Source of the DNA: Pseudomonadota bacterium
GTDB taxonomy: Bacteria > Pseudomonadota > Gammaproteobacteria > Acidiferrobacterales > Acidiferrobacteraceae
Reading direction: 5' to 3'
Assembly: GCA_021795255.1 (NCBI GenBank)
Contig: JAJYPQ010000040.1
Span: 1 to 16,950, forward strand
Length of the DNA stretch: 16,950 nt
Part shown: piece by piece, positions 9,906 to 16,950 of the stretch
How the letters are laid out: every line of letters starts with the position of its first letter
Numbering within the stretch: the first letter of the stretch is position 1
Notes under the pieces: model-generated
Seen by the model: the letters and a program-made list of their open reading frames with translations, nothing else
Told to the model about the DNA's origin: nothing
Databases searched by the model: none
Translations under genes and position numbers: made by a program

Positions 9906-11150
9906 TCACAACGTACGCAAATCGGAAGGAATGTGCGCAGGGATATCGAGGTCTCCGATGGTCAGGAAGATCAGGTCAGCGAAGGGCTCCAAACCCCCGG
10001 AATCCCGAGGCCCGGTTCTTCACGATCTTGAGCAGGCGGTTGATGCCTTCGCCCACGGCATTGGTGAGCGGGCGTTCAATGAAGGAGAGGATGTTATCGA
10101 AGTGGTTACGCACGGTGGTCACAAACCTCTTGAGAGAGGGTAAGCGGCTTCTGAGGGCGCCCGTCATCCAGCGCTTCAAGAACTGCCCCGCCGCGCCCGG
10201 GTATGTGAAATGCCAGATGCGCTCGAACTCATCCTTCAAGACCCAGGCCCGATGGATGCGCCGGTTGGAGGTGCGGAGCGCGTTTAAGAACCGCGATTGT
10301 TTCCTGGAGCGATTGCGCGCCTGCATCCCGAGCATCCAGCGTAGTCCCTTGATGGCCTGACGCCCCCGTTTGTCCAGTCCCCGCCACTCGTCTTTCCGGA
10401 CGGCATCGAGCGCCTCGTTCAAGGCCTTTACCACGTGAAAGCGGTCGATCACGAGGGTGGCATTCGGGCAGTGGTGTTGAATGGCCCCGGTGTAGGCACG
10501 GCTCATGTCGCAGCTCGCCCATTTAATCTTGAGCCTCTGGTGCTCGGAGAGCGACTCATTGAAGAACCGGTCGATCGTCTCGCGCCCCTTACCCTGACCC
10601 ACCCACACCACACAGGAGCGGTCCAGATCGTAGATGATCGTGGCATATTTCCGGCCTTTGCCATACGCGATCTCATCGGCGCCGAGCGTGACGAGCCCCG
10701 GATCGTGTGGCCCGTGCGCACCCGGGTGATGACCCGGTGCAAGCAGTTAGAGAGCGTCGACGGGGCCATCTTCAGTATGGCGGCCGCGGCCTTTTGCGTC
10801 ATGATCTGGCAGAGCGCGCAGAGGCGAAACTCCAGGCGATAGGTGATACGAGCATAGCGCGCCGCCCACGGGATGGCCTCCTGCACGAGCCCATGGGTCG
10901 GACAGACGATCTCCTTGGGGGCATACCAGAATAGAACCTTGCGGCCCAAGATGGCCACATCCTCCCAGGACCGGACCTCCTGGGCCTGGCGCACGATCGG
11001 GCAGCGACGCTCACACACGGGACAGCGGCCGCCATTTTTGCAGGGCTTGACCCAGAGATGGAGTTCCGTATCGCGTTGTGGGAATGAGAAGGCGGTGATT
11101 TCCCGGTCTTTCAGGCGTAGTATTTTCGTAAGCCACGTCAGGCGGCTCAT
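9906..11150 (-). pseudogene. ISL3-family transposase broken by two frameshifts
   Basis: The frame from ATG 11150 gives an N-terminal zinc-finger region (CPVC at 43-46, CPTH at 83-86) and an HTH. At about 10700 it shifts in a G run (CGGGG, one G short) and continues with GADEIAYGK, CDMSRAY, VIDRFHVVK and finally VGEGINRLLK, the acidic residues expected of a DDE enzyme. At about 9995-9999 a G run is one base too long, producing an early stop at 9976. Removing one G restores EPFADLIFLTIGDLDIPAHI and a stop at 9906. The two changes cancel, so the first and last parts share a frame. They may be real decay, homopolymer sequencing errors or, less likely, recoding. The intact product would be about 415 residues, normal for ISL3. 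Confidence 0.88.
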
Positions 11151-11198
11151 GGGTTTCCTCTCTTTGTCGATGACTGGTCAACAACTGAGAGGAGACCC
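11151..11198 (-). promoter_or_regulatory. Hairpin sequestering the ISL3 transposase ribosome-binding site
   Basis: On the minus strand GGGTCTCCTCTC (11198-11187) can pair with GAGAGGAAACCC (11162-11151) at 11 of 12 positions; a 24-nt loop separates them. The second arm contains the likely Shine-Dalgarno GAGAGG and directly precedes the ATG at 11150. Transcripts entering from outside would fold and hide the start, a known way for insertion sequences to limit transposase synthesis. The pairing is seen; the role is inferred. Confidence 0.5.
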
Positions 11199-11322
11199 GT
11201 GTTTACCCTCCATTGCAAGTCCTCGTGTGCCCCAAGCGGGCTCCGGTCCTACCCAACGCCTATCGTCTGACCCGTTTACGCCGCCACACCCATCAGACCT
11301 ACCTGATTATCAAGCCGATACC

Positions 11323-11344
11323 GTGGGGAAAGTCGGATAGAGCC
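11323..11344 (-). repeat. Right terminal inverted repeat of the ISL3 element
   Basis: Read inward on the minus strand it begins GGCTCTATCC and ends TTCCCCAC, matching the left repeat at 18 of 22 positions. Confidence 0.88.
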
Positions 11345-11352
11345 TTTTTTTG
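11345..11352. repeat. Right copy of the ISL3 target-site duplication
   Basis: TTTTTTTG immediately follows the right inverted repeat and is identical to 9829-9836. Confidence 0.85.
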
Positions 11353-11436
11353 ACGAAACAGCTGCCCCGGGCTGCATTGAAGGGCTGCGGCAGTGGCCTT
11401 GCCGATGGCCTGCCCCCGTTTGTCTCTGGCGCGTAG
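11353..11436. other. Short non-coding stretch between IS remnants
   Basis: Before the ISL3 insertion this DNA was contiguous with the region after pilR (up to 9828). No gene is recognised. The open frames crossing it on the minus strand are mostly antisense to the IS3-type remnant. Confidence 0.35.
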
Positions 11437-11658
11437 CATAAAAGAGAGGCCGCGTGTTTGGTCGAAACCGCAGGCAAGCCCGCAACGCAGAGCGCCGGCG
11501 AACTCGGAACCTCGAAAAAGACCCTGTCTGGATGGATAGCCGATCATAGCAAGGCCCAAGCGTCTGGCGTCACGGTGGACGCCATGAAGGGTGCCCAGGC
11601 GGAGCTTGTGAAGCTCAGACGCGAGGGTCAATGGCTTGAAGCGGGAGCGAGATTTTAG
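11437..11658 (+). pseudogene. IS3-family OrfA-like remnant
   Basis: The frame HKREAACLVETAGKPATQSA followed by GELGTSKKTLSGWIADH resembles the helix-turn-helix of IS3/IS911 OrfA proteins, which bind the element ends. ELVKLRREGQWLEAGARF is like the leucine-zipper region that follows. The N-terminus is missing (a TAG precedes the histidine), the frame stops at 11658 and no OrfB can be read downstream. It is a decayed fragment on the plus strand. The family assignment is moderate because only about 60 residues are available. Confidence 0.5.
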
Positions 11659-11709
11659 ACTGTCGTGGCCGCGTGTGAGAGGCGGCTCTCGAACTCAAGT
11701 TTTGCCAGA
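11659..11709. other. Unassigned junction between IS3-like and IS110-like remnants
   Basis: This short stretch joins two remnants of opposite orientation. No gene, terminal repeat or target duplication was recognised, so the order of the insertions cannot be decided. Confidence 0.3.
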
Positions 11710-11832
11710 TCAAGATCCTGCCTCCGATCGACAAGCCGCGCCGCGCTCATGCGGACGGTACATACCATCGACGGCCACCGCAATCATGTCCTTGTGTGTA
11801 TCGAGTCCCACATATTTTCTATACTTCGTCAT
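11710..11832 (-). pseudogene. IS110-family transposase, N-terminal remnant
   Basis: An ATG at 11832 opens MTKYRKYVGLDTHKDMIAVA, the characteristic start of IS110/IS1111 transposases, with the first acidic residue of the DEDD active site in GLDTHKD. The match fades after about 25 residues (VDGMYRP) and the frame ends at 11710, so over 90% of the usual protein is missing. GAGGGGGCAGG precedes the ATG. The fragment points the same way as the cyo genes and lies about 100 nt past cyoD. IS110 elements encode a bridge RNA in a non-coding end; any such segment here would be in the flank at 11833-11930. Confidence 0.65.
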
Positions 11833-11918
11833 GACCTGCCCCCTCAATGGTGGCTCTGAGTGGATGGTTATTTACCCGCCCTTAAGCTTAATCCATGGTG
11901 CTTGAGGCTGGGCAGGTC
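11833..11918. repeat. Imperfect inverted repeat between cyoD and the IS110 remnant
   Basis: GACCTGCCC-CCTCAA (11833-11847) is the inverse of TTGAGG-CT-GGGCAGGTC (11902-11918), with a 2-nt bulge. A shorter TTAAGCTTAA palindrome (11882-11891) lies in the loop. It starts at the base next to the IS110 ATG. It may be part of the non-coding end of that element, or a structure at the 3' end of the cyo transcript; the sequence does not decide. Confidence 0.55.
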
Positions 11919-11930
11919 AATACATGACGT

Positions 11931-12296
11931 CTAGTGCATGCCGGGCATACCTGGAATCATTGGCATCGTTCGCAGGTATAACTGCGAGAACATCCACCAG
12001 GTCAGACCGATGCTAATGACGAAAAGTGGAATAAACATGACCAAAGCTACGGTATTCCAGATATTATCCTGAGAAAAATCCATATGAAGGAGAAAATACA
12101 CCTGAGCGATCACCGCTAGCCCCGCACAACCCGTAATCGTCAGCAATAACGCGAAGGGCGCCAACATCCGATCACTCACCAGAATGGTGGCTACCAACAT
12201 CAACAAGGAGGCGATAACAAATCCCGTCAGATAACTCCCCCTGCTCGCCATCTGGACTTCCGGATGTTCAACCGGATTAACATGACTGTGACTCAT
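11931..12296 (-). CDS. cyoD: Cytochrome bo3 ubiquinol oxidase subunit IV
   Basis: This 121-residue small membrane subunit supports assembly of the Cyo complex. After a His-rich start (MSHSHVNPVEHPE) come three hydrophobic segments (about 21-41, 49-71 and 83-105). GLAVIAQVYFLLHMDFS is a typical CyoD core motif. I chose the ATG at 12296 because it overlaps the cyoC stop in ATGA; an upstream in-frame start at 12341 lies inside cyoC and adds a non-homologous leader. The C-terminus is Met/Pro-rich (MPMIPGMPGMH). It is the last gene of the operon; no cyoE (haem O synthase) follows, and IS debris begins about 12 nt beyond. Confidence 0.92.
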   Translation of the reverse strand: MSHSHVNPVEHPEVQMASRGSYLTGFVIASLLMLVATILVSDRMLAPFALLLTITGCAGLAVIAQVYFLLHMDFSQDNIWNTVALVMFIPLFVISIGLTWWMFSQLYLRTMPMIPGMPGMH

Positions 12297-12931
12297 GACA
12301 TATATCCCCACAAATAGACAAACACATAAATGAATACCCACATCACGGCCTGAAATTGCCAGAACATGCGTAAACTGATCAGACGACCCACCACATCTTC
12401 GGTGAAGCCTTTCTTCACGATCTGATAAAGCATGACCAGCATCCAGACCAGTCCCACAACAATGTGCGCAGCATGTACTTGGGTAAGGGCATAAAAAGCG
12501 GATAGTCCACCGCTCACCTCAGGAGTGGCATTCATACTGAGCATACGTAGAACATCATGAACATCCATGCCGACAAAAACGATACCTAATATCATGGAGA
12601 CAAGAATGCCATTCACTACTCCCGCTTTACTGCCCGATTTAAGCGAAGTCATGGAAAATCCATAAGCCAGCACACTCAAAAACAATGCCATGGTCTGAAC
12701 GAAAGTATACCAAGGTGCGACAAACTGTGCGGGCGTCGGTCCGGTATAATAGCTATGCGGATAACTCAGCACCCCATAGGCGGCGAAAAGAGTCGCAAAC
12801 AACATACCGTCACTAAGAATATACATCCAAAACCCAAAGGTACGGGTTGATATTGTATCGTGCCCTTCGTAATCATCGGACCACAGCACCACCTGATCAG
12901 GGTCCACGGGCTTATCATGAGACGAACTCAT
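12293..12931 (-). CDS. cyoC: Cytochrome bo3 ubiquinol oxidase subunit III
   Basis: This 212-residue protein has five hydrophobic segments and belongs to the haem-copper oxidase subunit III family. Signatures are TFGFWMYILSDGMLFATLFA near the N-terminus and LTQVHAAHIVVGLVWMLVML in the middle, ending FWQFQAVMWVFIYVFVYLWG. The length fits CyoC (about 200), not the longer CtaC-type subunit III. AAGGAG precedes the ATG by 9 nt. It lies 57 nt after cyoB and overlaps cyoD by 4 nt. Confidence 0.95.
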   Translation of the reverse strand: MSSSHDKPVDPDQVVLWSDDYEGHDTISTRTFGFWMYILSDGMLFATLFAAYGVLSYPHSYYTGPTPAQFVAPWYTFVQTMALFLSVLAYGFSMTSLKSGSKAGVVNGILVSMILGIVFVGMDVHDVLRMLSMNATPEVSGGLSAFYALTQVHAAHIVVGLVWMLVMLYQIVKKGFTEDVVGRLISLRMFWQFQAVMWVFIYVFVYLWGYMS

Positions 12932-12988
12932 ATTCCACTCCTTATTAAACCGCCTGCAGCGGACACGCCGATTCTCACGCCAACGTAT

Positions 12989-15151
12989 TCACCCGATAGA
13001 CTTAGGTAAAGGGTCTAAACTTCTCGCTCGCGTCCCCGGTTGAGGCATTCCACCCCCAGCTTCTGCCGGATACGTCATAGCAGTACCTCCGGTATAGCCC
13101 CCATTCGCAATATGTTCGTGATCGACAGGCATTTTCTGCCGCGACTCACGATCCAACCTTTCCATCTCCGCAGCCGAAATCACATGGCCTGGATCTCCAT
13201 TTCCTGAACGGTAAATTATGACTAGTACCGTAATAATCAGGGCCGCCACCGTCAGCCACCAGATACGCCAGGTCAATCCAAATCCGATCACATAGGCGAG
13301 CGCACCAATAAGGATGGCCACACCCGTGTTGTTAGGCATATGAATGGCCTTGAAGTGGGACGGGGCCGTGTCTGCAAAACCATGCTCCCGGCGCCATGCC
13401 GCCTCATCTCGGGCATTGACATGGGGCACCATGGCGTAGTTATAGAAGGGCACGGGCGAATCCGTAAGCCATTCCAGACTACGGGAAGTACCCCAGGCAT
13501 CCGCGCCCACCCGGTGATGCGCCCGATCACGAATACTGACGTAAATCATCCAGAGAAAAGCGAATACCGACAGTACATAGACTCCGATACCGATTACTTG
13601 GATATCGAACATGGCCGCCCAGTGCGGATTGAACGGCCAATCCAGGCGCCGGGTTTCACCCATAAAGCCCAACATGAACATGGGCAAAAAGACTAGTATC
13701 GTCCCGGCACTAAACAGCCAGAACATGATTTTCCCCCACGCTTCATTGAGCTTAAATCCGAATACCTTGGGGAACCAAAATGTCACCGCACCAAATACCG
13801 CGTATACAATACAGAGCAGCATCATATGGAAATGTGCCACTACGAAGACACTGTTGTGTACCATATAGTTAATGGCTGGAACCGCCAACATCATGCCCGT
13901 AAGCCCACCCACCAAGAGCAGGAACAAAGCTCCCAGAGCCCACTGCATGGCCGACGTATAAGTGATGCGTCCCCGGTACAGGGTAAATGCCCAGTTGAAC
14001 ACTTTGACACCCGTGGGGATACCCACCATCATGGTTGCCACACTAAATTCTGTACTCACATAAGGTCCCATGCCCATAGTAAAGAAGTGGTGCAACCAGA
14101 CAAGCCACGACACCCCCGCAATGGCGAATGAAGCGATCACCATAGCCATGTAACCAAAAAGTGGCTTTTCCGAAAAGGTCGGAATAATTTCGGATATCAT
14201 GCCAAAAGCCGGAAGAATCACGAAGTACACTTCGGGATGCCCCCAGAGCCAGAAGAGGTTGGTATACAACATCAGATTTCCGCCGAATCCGGCAGAAAAG
14301 AAGTGCGTGCCTAAATACCGATCCGCACCCACAAGCGCCAACGCCACTTGTAAACAGGGAAACGAAGTTAAGGCGATAATATTGGCTGAAATAGCTGTCC
14401 ACGTAAAAATCGGCAGACGGCTCCAGATCATCCCAGGTGCCCGCATTTTCACGACTGTTGCCAGGAAATTAATACTGCCGAGTGTTGTTCCTAATGCCAC
14501 CAGTTCTAGGCTCCAGATCCAGTAATCGACCCCCACCCCCGGACTGTAAGCCATCTCAAAAATAGGCGCGTAACCGAACCAGCCGTTATGAGAGAAATCC
14601 CCCACAAACAGAGAGCTCATAATCAAAACGACCGCGGCAGCAGTAATCCAAAAACCCAACGCATTGAGATAGGGATAAGCCATATCTCGGGCGCCGATCT
14701 GCAGCGGCACAACAATATTCATGATCCCGACCAGTAACGGTGTCGCCGCCAGCAGAATCATGATCGCGCCGTGGGCACTATATACCTGGCCGAAATGGAA
14801 TGGCGTCAGATACCCATGGATGGCACCCATGGCTTTCATCCCGTTAGCGCCCGGACCGACGGCCATGGCCTGCTGAGTACGCATCATCAAGCCATCGATG
14901 AATCCGCGAAACAGCATGACCAGGCCGAGGATGATGTACATGATGCCCAACTTCTTATGGTCCACCGTAGTAAACCATTCCTTCCAGAGATAGCCCCACT
15001 TGCCGTAATAGGTAATAGCGGCGGCGATAGCGATAGCCACAATCACAATCACTACAAAGAGCGGCGCAAGAATCGGGTTGGTATACGGAATCTCGGATAA
15101 TGCGAGGCGCCCCAGAAAAGGACTCCAAGGTCCAGGTACGTTAACCAGCAT
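12989..15151 (-). CDS. cyoB: Cytochrome bo3 ubiquinol oxidase subunit I
   Basis: This 720-residue catalytic subunit reduces oxygen to water and pumps protons. Haem b ligands are His127 and His442, haem o3 ligand His440, and CuB ligands His305, His354 and His355, with Tyr309 in GHPEVY for the cross-link. The D channel has Asp156 (QIGARDMAYP) and Glu307; the K channel has Lys383 (PTGVKVFNW). The quinol-site residues of E. coli CyoB (Arg71, Asp75, His98, Gln101) correspond to Arg82, Asp86, His119 and Gln122, which supports quinol and not cytochrome c as donor. The protein is longer than E. coli CyoB (663), with about 10 extra residues at the N-terminus, an insertion near 100-113 and a Gly/Pro-rich tail of about 35. 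GGAGAA precedes the ATG. Confidence 0.97.
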   Translation of the reverse strand: MLVNVPGPWSPFLGRLALSEIPYTNPILAPLFVVIVIVAIAIAAAITYYGKWGYLWKEWFTTVDHKKLGIMYIILGLVMLFRGFIDGLMMRTQQAMAVGPGANGMKAMGAIHGYLTPFHFGQVYSAHGAIMILLAATPLLVGIMNIVVPLQIGARDMAYPYLNALGFWITAAAVVLIMSSLFVGDFSHNGWFGYAPIFEMAYSPGVGVDYWIWSLELVALGTTLGSINFLATVVKMRAPGMIWSRLPIFTWTAISANIIALTSFPCLQVALALVGADRYLGTHFFSAGFGGNLMLYTNLFWLWGHPEVYFVILPAFGMISEIIPTFSEKPLFGYMAMVIASFAIAGVSWLVWLHHFFTMGMGPYVSTEFSVATMMVGIPTGVKVFNWAFTLYRGRITYTSAMQWALGALFLLLVGGLTGMMLAVPAINYMVHNSVFVVAHFHMMLLCIVYAVFGAVTFWFPKVFGFKLNEAWGKIMFWLFSAGTILVFLPMFMLGFMGETRRLDWPFNPHWAAMFDIQVIGIGVYVLSVFAFLWMIYVSIRDRAHHRVGADAWGTSRSLEWLTDSPVPFYNYAMVPHVNARDEAAWRREHGFADTAPSHFKAIHMPNNTGVAILIGALAYVIGFGLTWRIWWLTVAALIITVLVIIYRSGNGDPGHVISAAEMERLDRESRQKMPVDHEHIANGGYTGGTAMTYPAEAGGGMPQPGTRARSLDPLPKSIG

Positions 15152-15182
15152 AGCGGTTCTCCATTGCGAGTCTGTTTACCTA

Positions 15183-16151
15183 TCAGGCACGGTGCTCGGC
15201 AGCCTGCAATTTCAAGTAATGAAACATGTTTTTTGTCATGAACATGGGAAGCGGCCATTCTTTGCCATTCATGACTTCCAATATCAGATGATTGAAAAGA
15301 CCATCTGCAATATGCCCGTAGACTGGCGTTTTACCTTTTACATTGATATAAGGTTCCGCAAAGCGGTTGAACTGGGCGTAATCCATAGTGTTTGGACTGT
15401 TTTCTACGCTATGTGCCCATTGCTTGAAATCCGGCCTACTCAATACCTTGGTCTTAAACAGCATCCAGGAGGTGCCCGCGCCACAATAGTCGGCTGCGAT
15501 ACCCTGATAGGTACCGATAGCGTTGCTCTCCAAGGCATCCTTAGTCCGCATTCCCGGCATGACGTCAATCATGCCGACCAGCTGAGGCACAAAGAAGTCC
15601 GTAGTGACCGCAGAGGAAGTCAGCTTGAAAAATATCGGTGTATGTGCAGGGACAACCAGTTTGTTGGCCACTGCCATATTATGAAACTGAGGATAGATAA
15701 ACAGCCATTGCCAGTCCGTTGCGATCACATCAATTTTTATGACCTCTCTTTTGTGCTTAATATGACGGGTAATGACCGTGGGATTGTAAGGATTCACCGC
15801 AAAGCTGCCATGCAGCGCCACCGCCCAGGCAAGAAAGGCTACCGCAGCAATCGGTATACCCCAGAAGGCGAAATCCAGCTTTCTGGAGTACGCCCATTTC
15901 CCATCATACTGTCCGCGATTTTTACCCTTGTGATACTTCCACATGAACCAGACGATCAGAATGGCCGTAATACTTACGATAGCCAGCATCACCGCCACAT
16001 CAATCATCATGTAATCGTAACTGGCTTTTGCCCCTACGCCCTGAGGATTAAATATCCACCAGACGGAGTTCTTCGCACAACCGTTCAGCATTAACAACAA
16101 CGGAGCCAGAACCACATAACGTAGCCGCCAAAACCTGGTTTTAATCAACAT
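15183..16151 (-). CDS. cyoA: Cytochrome bo3 ubiquinol oxidase subunit II
   Basis: This 322-residue lipoprotein is the quinol-oxidase subunit II. A signal peptide ends in the lipobox LNGC with Cys25 as the acylation site. Two transmembrane segments follow (about 47-71 and 95-113), then a periplasmic cupredoxin domain (ATDWQWLFIYPQ, FFVPQLVGMIDVMPGM). The CuA site is not intact: the first histidine position reads DFFVPQ, and the cysteine loop reads ADYCGAGTSWM with only Cys223 and no histidine. Loss of CuA is expected for a quinol oxidase, but a retained cysteine is unusual compared with E. coli CyoA. GAAGGG lies before the ATG. It is the first gene of cyoABCD, 31 nt before cyoB. Confidence 0.95.
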   Translation of the reverse strand: MLIKTRFWRLRYVVLAPLLLMLNGCAKNSVWWIFNPQGVGAKASYDYMMIDVAVMLAIVSITAILIVWFMWKYHKGKNRGQYDGKWAYSRKLDFAFWGIPIAAVAFLAWAVALHGSFAVNPYNPTVITRHIKHKREVIKIDVIATDWQWLFIYPQFHNMAVANKLVVPAHTPIFFKLTSSAVTTDFFVPQLVGMIDVMPGMRTKDALESNAIGTYQGIAADYCGAGTSWMLFKTKVLSRPDFKQWAHSVENSPNTMDYAQFNRFAEPYINVKGKTPVYGHIADGLFNHLILEVMNGKEWPLPMFMTKNMFHYLKLQAAEHRA

Positions 16152-16199
16152 ATATACCCTTCTTTAATAAGATCTCGGTTTCACATGTGAAGCGCGGTT
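16152..16199 (-). promoter_or_regulatory. cyoA upstream gap with 12-bp palindrome and weak promoter-like elements
   Basis: Only 48 nt separate the IS630 pseudogene stop from cyoA. A perfect palindrome TTCACATGTGAA lies at 16180-16191. On the minus strand TTCACA and TATTAA (16169-16164) are 16 nt apart and could form a promoter, but its start would fall only a few bases before the cyoA ATG, leaving out the Shine-Dalgarno. The palindrome may be an operator or part of an IS terminus; the IS630 end must also lie in or near this gap. Confidence 0.35.
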
Positions 16200-16950
16200 C
16201 TAGTGTCCTGAGTCTGACATGCGTTTACAGCATCTTGCCACGCTGGTGGCAATCGCGTCAGTGACTTTTGTCCAGCCGAACGGCTTTTTGTCCTCATTAT
16301 AGAGTTTGGGATATTCGCGTATGGCACTTCTCGGTCGATGGTTCTGCGATGAGTGTCGCGTTGTATTTGGCGTTCTCTTATGGGCGCGAACCAGCGTTCG
16401 ACGATCTTGAGCCAACAGCCCAAGGTCGGAGTGAAGTGCGCGTGAAGGTGCAAACGGTGGGTCACCCAGACCTTGGCCGTGGGGGTCGTGTACATACCGT
16501 AGTTGTCCCTAATCATATGCCAATCGAGCGCAACTGGGATCTTGGGATCGAGGATGCGCAAGGACGTCAGAAAGTCCTGGTTGTGGTGACACCGATGCAA
16601 ATCACTGATCATCTTGCCAGAGGCTAGATCCAAGGCTGCGAACAAAATTATCGGTCCGTGTGATTCGTAGTCGGGCGTGCGTCGCTCCGGCAGGCCCGGG
16701 GCGAGCGGCAGGGTCAGCTGGGTACGGTCCCAAGGCCTGGATCTGGCGCTTCTCGTCCACGCCGAGCACTATTGCTGTCGTCGGCGGGTTTAGGTACAGG
16801 CCCACACGACGTCTCGGACCTTGTCGACGAATAACGAATCGGTGGGGAGCTTGAAGGTCTCGGTACGGGTACGGCGGCAAGCCAATCGCACGCCAGAGAC
16901 AGCTCATGATGCTCTGCGAGATGCGCAGCTTCTTCGCTAGCAGGCGCGTG
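16200..16950 (-). pseudogene. IS630-family transposase, multiply frameshifted, cut by the window edge
   Basis: Pieces of an IS630 transposase can be read in several minus-strand frames, in order. They are TRLLAKKLRISQSIMSCLWR, TFKLPTDSLFVDKVRDVV, GLYLNPPTTAIVLGVDEKRQ, LAPGLPERRTPDYESHGPII, FAALDLASGKMISDLHRCHH, LDWHMIRDNYGMY, HFTPTLGCWLKIVERWF and AIREYPKLYNEDKKPFGWTK, ending CKRMSDSGH at a TAG at 16202-16200. The DDE residues are visible in VDEKRQ, IRDNYG and VERWF, but at least four frame changes separate the pieces (about 16855, 16800, 16735 and 16335). It is clearly inactive. The N-terminus lies beyond the window. It has the same orientation as cyoA and directly precedes it. Confidence 0.88.

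Larger units (their letters stand above)
9837..11344 (-). mobile_element. ISL3-family insertion sequence, both ends intact
   Basis: The element is 1508 bp. Its ends, read inward, are GGCTATATCCGGATCTCCCC (9837 on) and GGCTCTATCCGACTTTCCCC (11344 down), matching at 18 of 22 positions including the final AC. Both ends are flanked by the same 8 bp, TTTTTTTG. It carries one transposase frame on the minus strand, broken by two single-base shifts. Family, size, terminal GGCT and duplication length all fit ISL3. The intact ends could in principle be moved by a transposase supplied from another copy. Confidence 0.92.

Noticed and set aside
11299..11631. Minus-strand frame of 110 codons that would extend across the ISL3 site if the element were removed
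   Set aside because: It is largely antisense to the IS3 OrfA-like remnant, then runs antisense into pilR, and shows no known family motif.
15078..16094. Plus-strand 338-codon frame antisense to cyoA
   Set aside because: It has no domain resemblance, and the opposite strand encodes an unmistakable CyoA.

Overview
The window reads as a chromosome segment of a gammaproteobacterium. The order murJ / rpsT (divergent), then proB, obgE, rpmA and rplU on the opposite strand, then divergent ispB, tRNA-Pro and pilS-pilR is a familiar gammaproteobacterial core arrangement. The species cannot be fixed from sequence alone. An acidophilic or chemolithotrophic lineage (Acidithiobacillus or Acidiferrobacter type) is only a guess.

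Layout. At 1-68 (minus) lies the first 22 codons of murJ. Positions 69-465 are a GC-rich divergent spacer ending in a strong promoter for rpsT (466-732, TTG start). Convergent to rpsT is the minus-strand operon rplU-rpmA-[IS607 remnant]-obgE-proB (5135 down to 739). The IS607-type insertion (about 2942-4497) keeps a full-length tnpB but only the C-terminal part of the serine transposase tnpA. Its tnpB stop lies only 21 nt before the obgE start. On the plus strand follow ispB (5328-6326), tRNA-Pro(CGG) (6352-6428), a small membrane zinc-ribbon protein (6452-6703) and the two-component pair pilS-pilR (6744-9757, 4-nt overlap).

From 9829 to 11930 the window is a mobile-element landing zone. It holds a structurally complete ISL3-family element (9837-11344) with 22-bp terminal inverted repeats and an exact 8-bp target duplication, TTTTTTTG. 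Its transposase carries two compensating single-base shifts in G runs. Fragments of an IS3-type OrfA and an IS110-type transposase follow.

From 16151 down to 11931 (minus) lies a compact cyoABCD operon for a bo3-type ubiquinol oxidase, visibly less GC-rich than the core genes. It has no cyoE beside it. An IS630-family transposase pseudogene lies immediately upstream (16200 to the window edge). The oxidase cassette is therefore bracketed by mobile-element debris on both sides.

How the genes fit together: the left half is translation and ribosome assembly (S20, L21, L27, ObgE), proline synthesis (ProB) and envelope assembly (MurJ). IspB makes the polyprenyl tail of ubiquinone, and the Cyo complex oxidises ubiquinol, although the two loci are not one operon. 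PilS-PilR is the usual sigma-54 control pair for type IV pilin. No wholly new system could be demonstrated. The most unusual items are the tnpB that outlived its transposase next to essential obgE, and the IS-bracketed oxidase operon.
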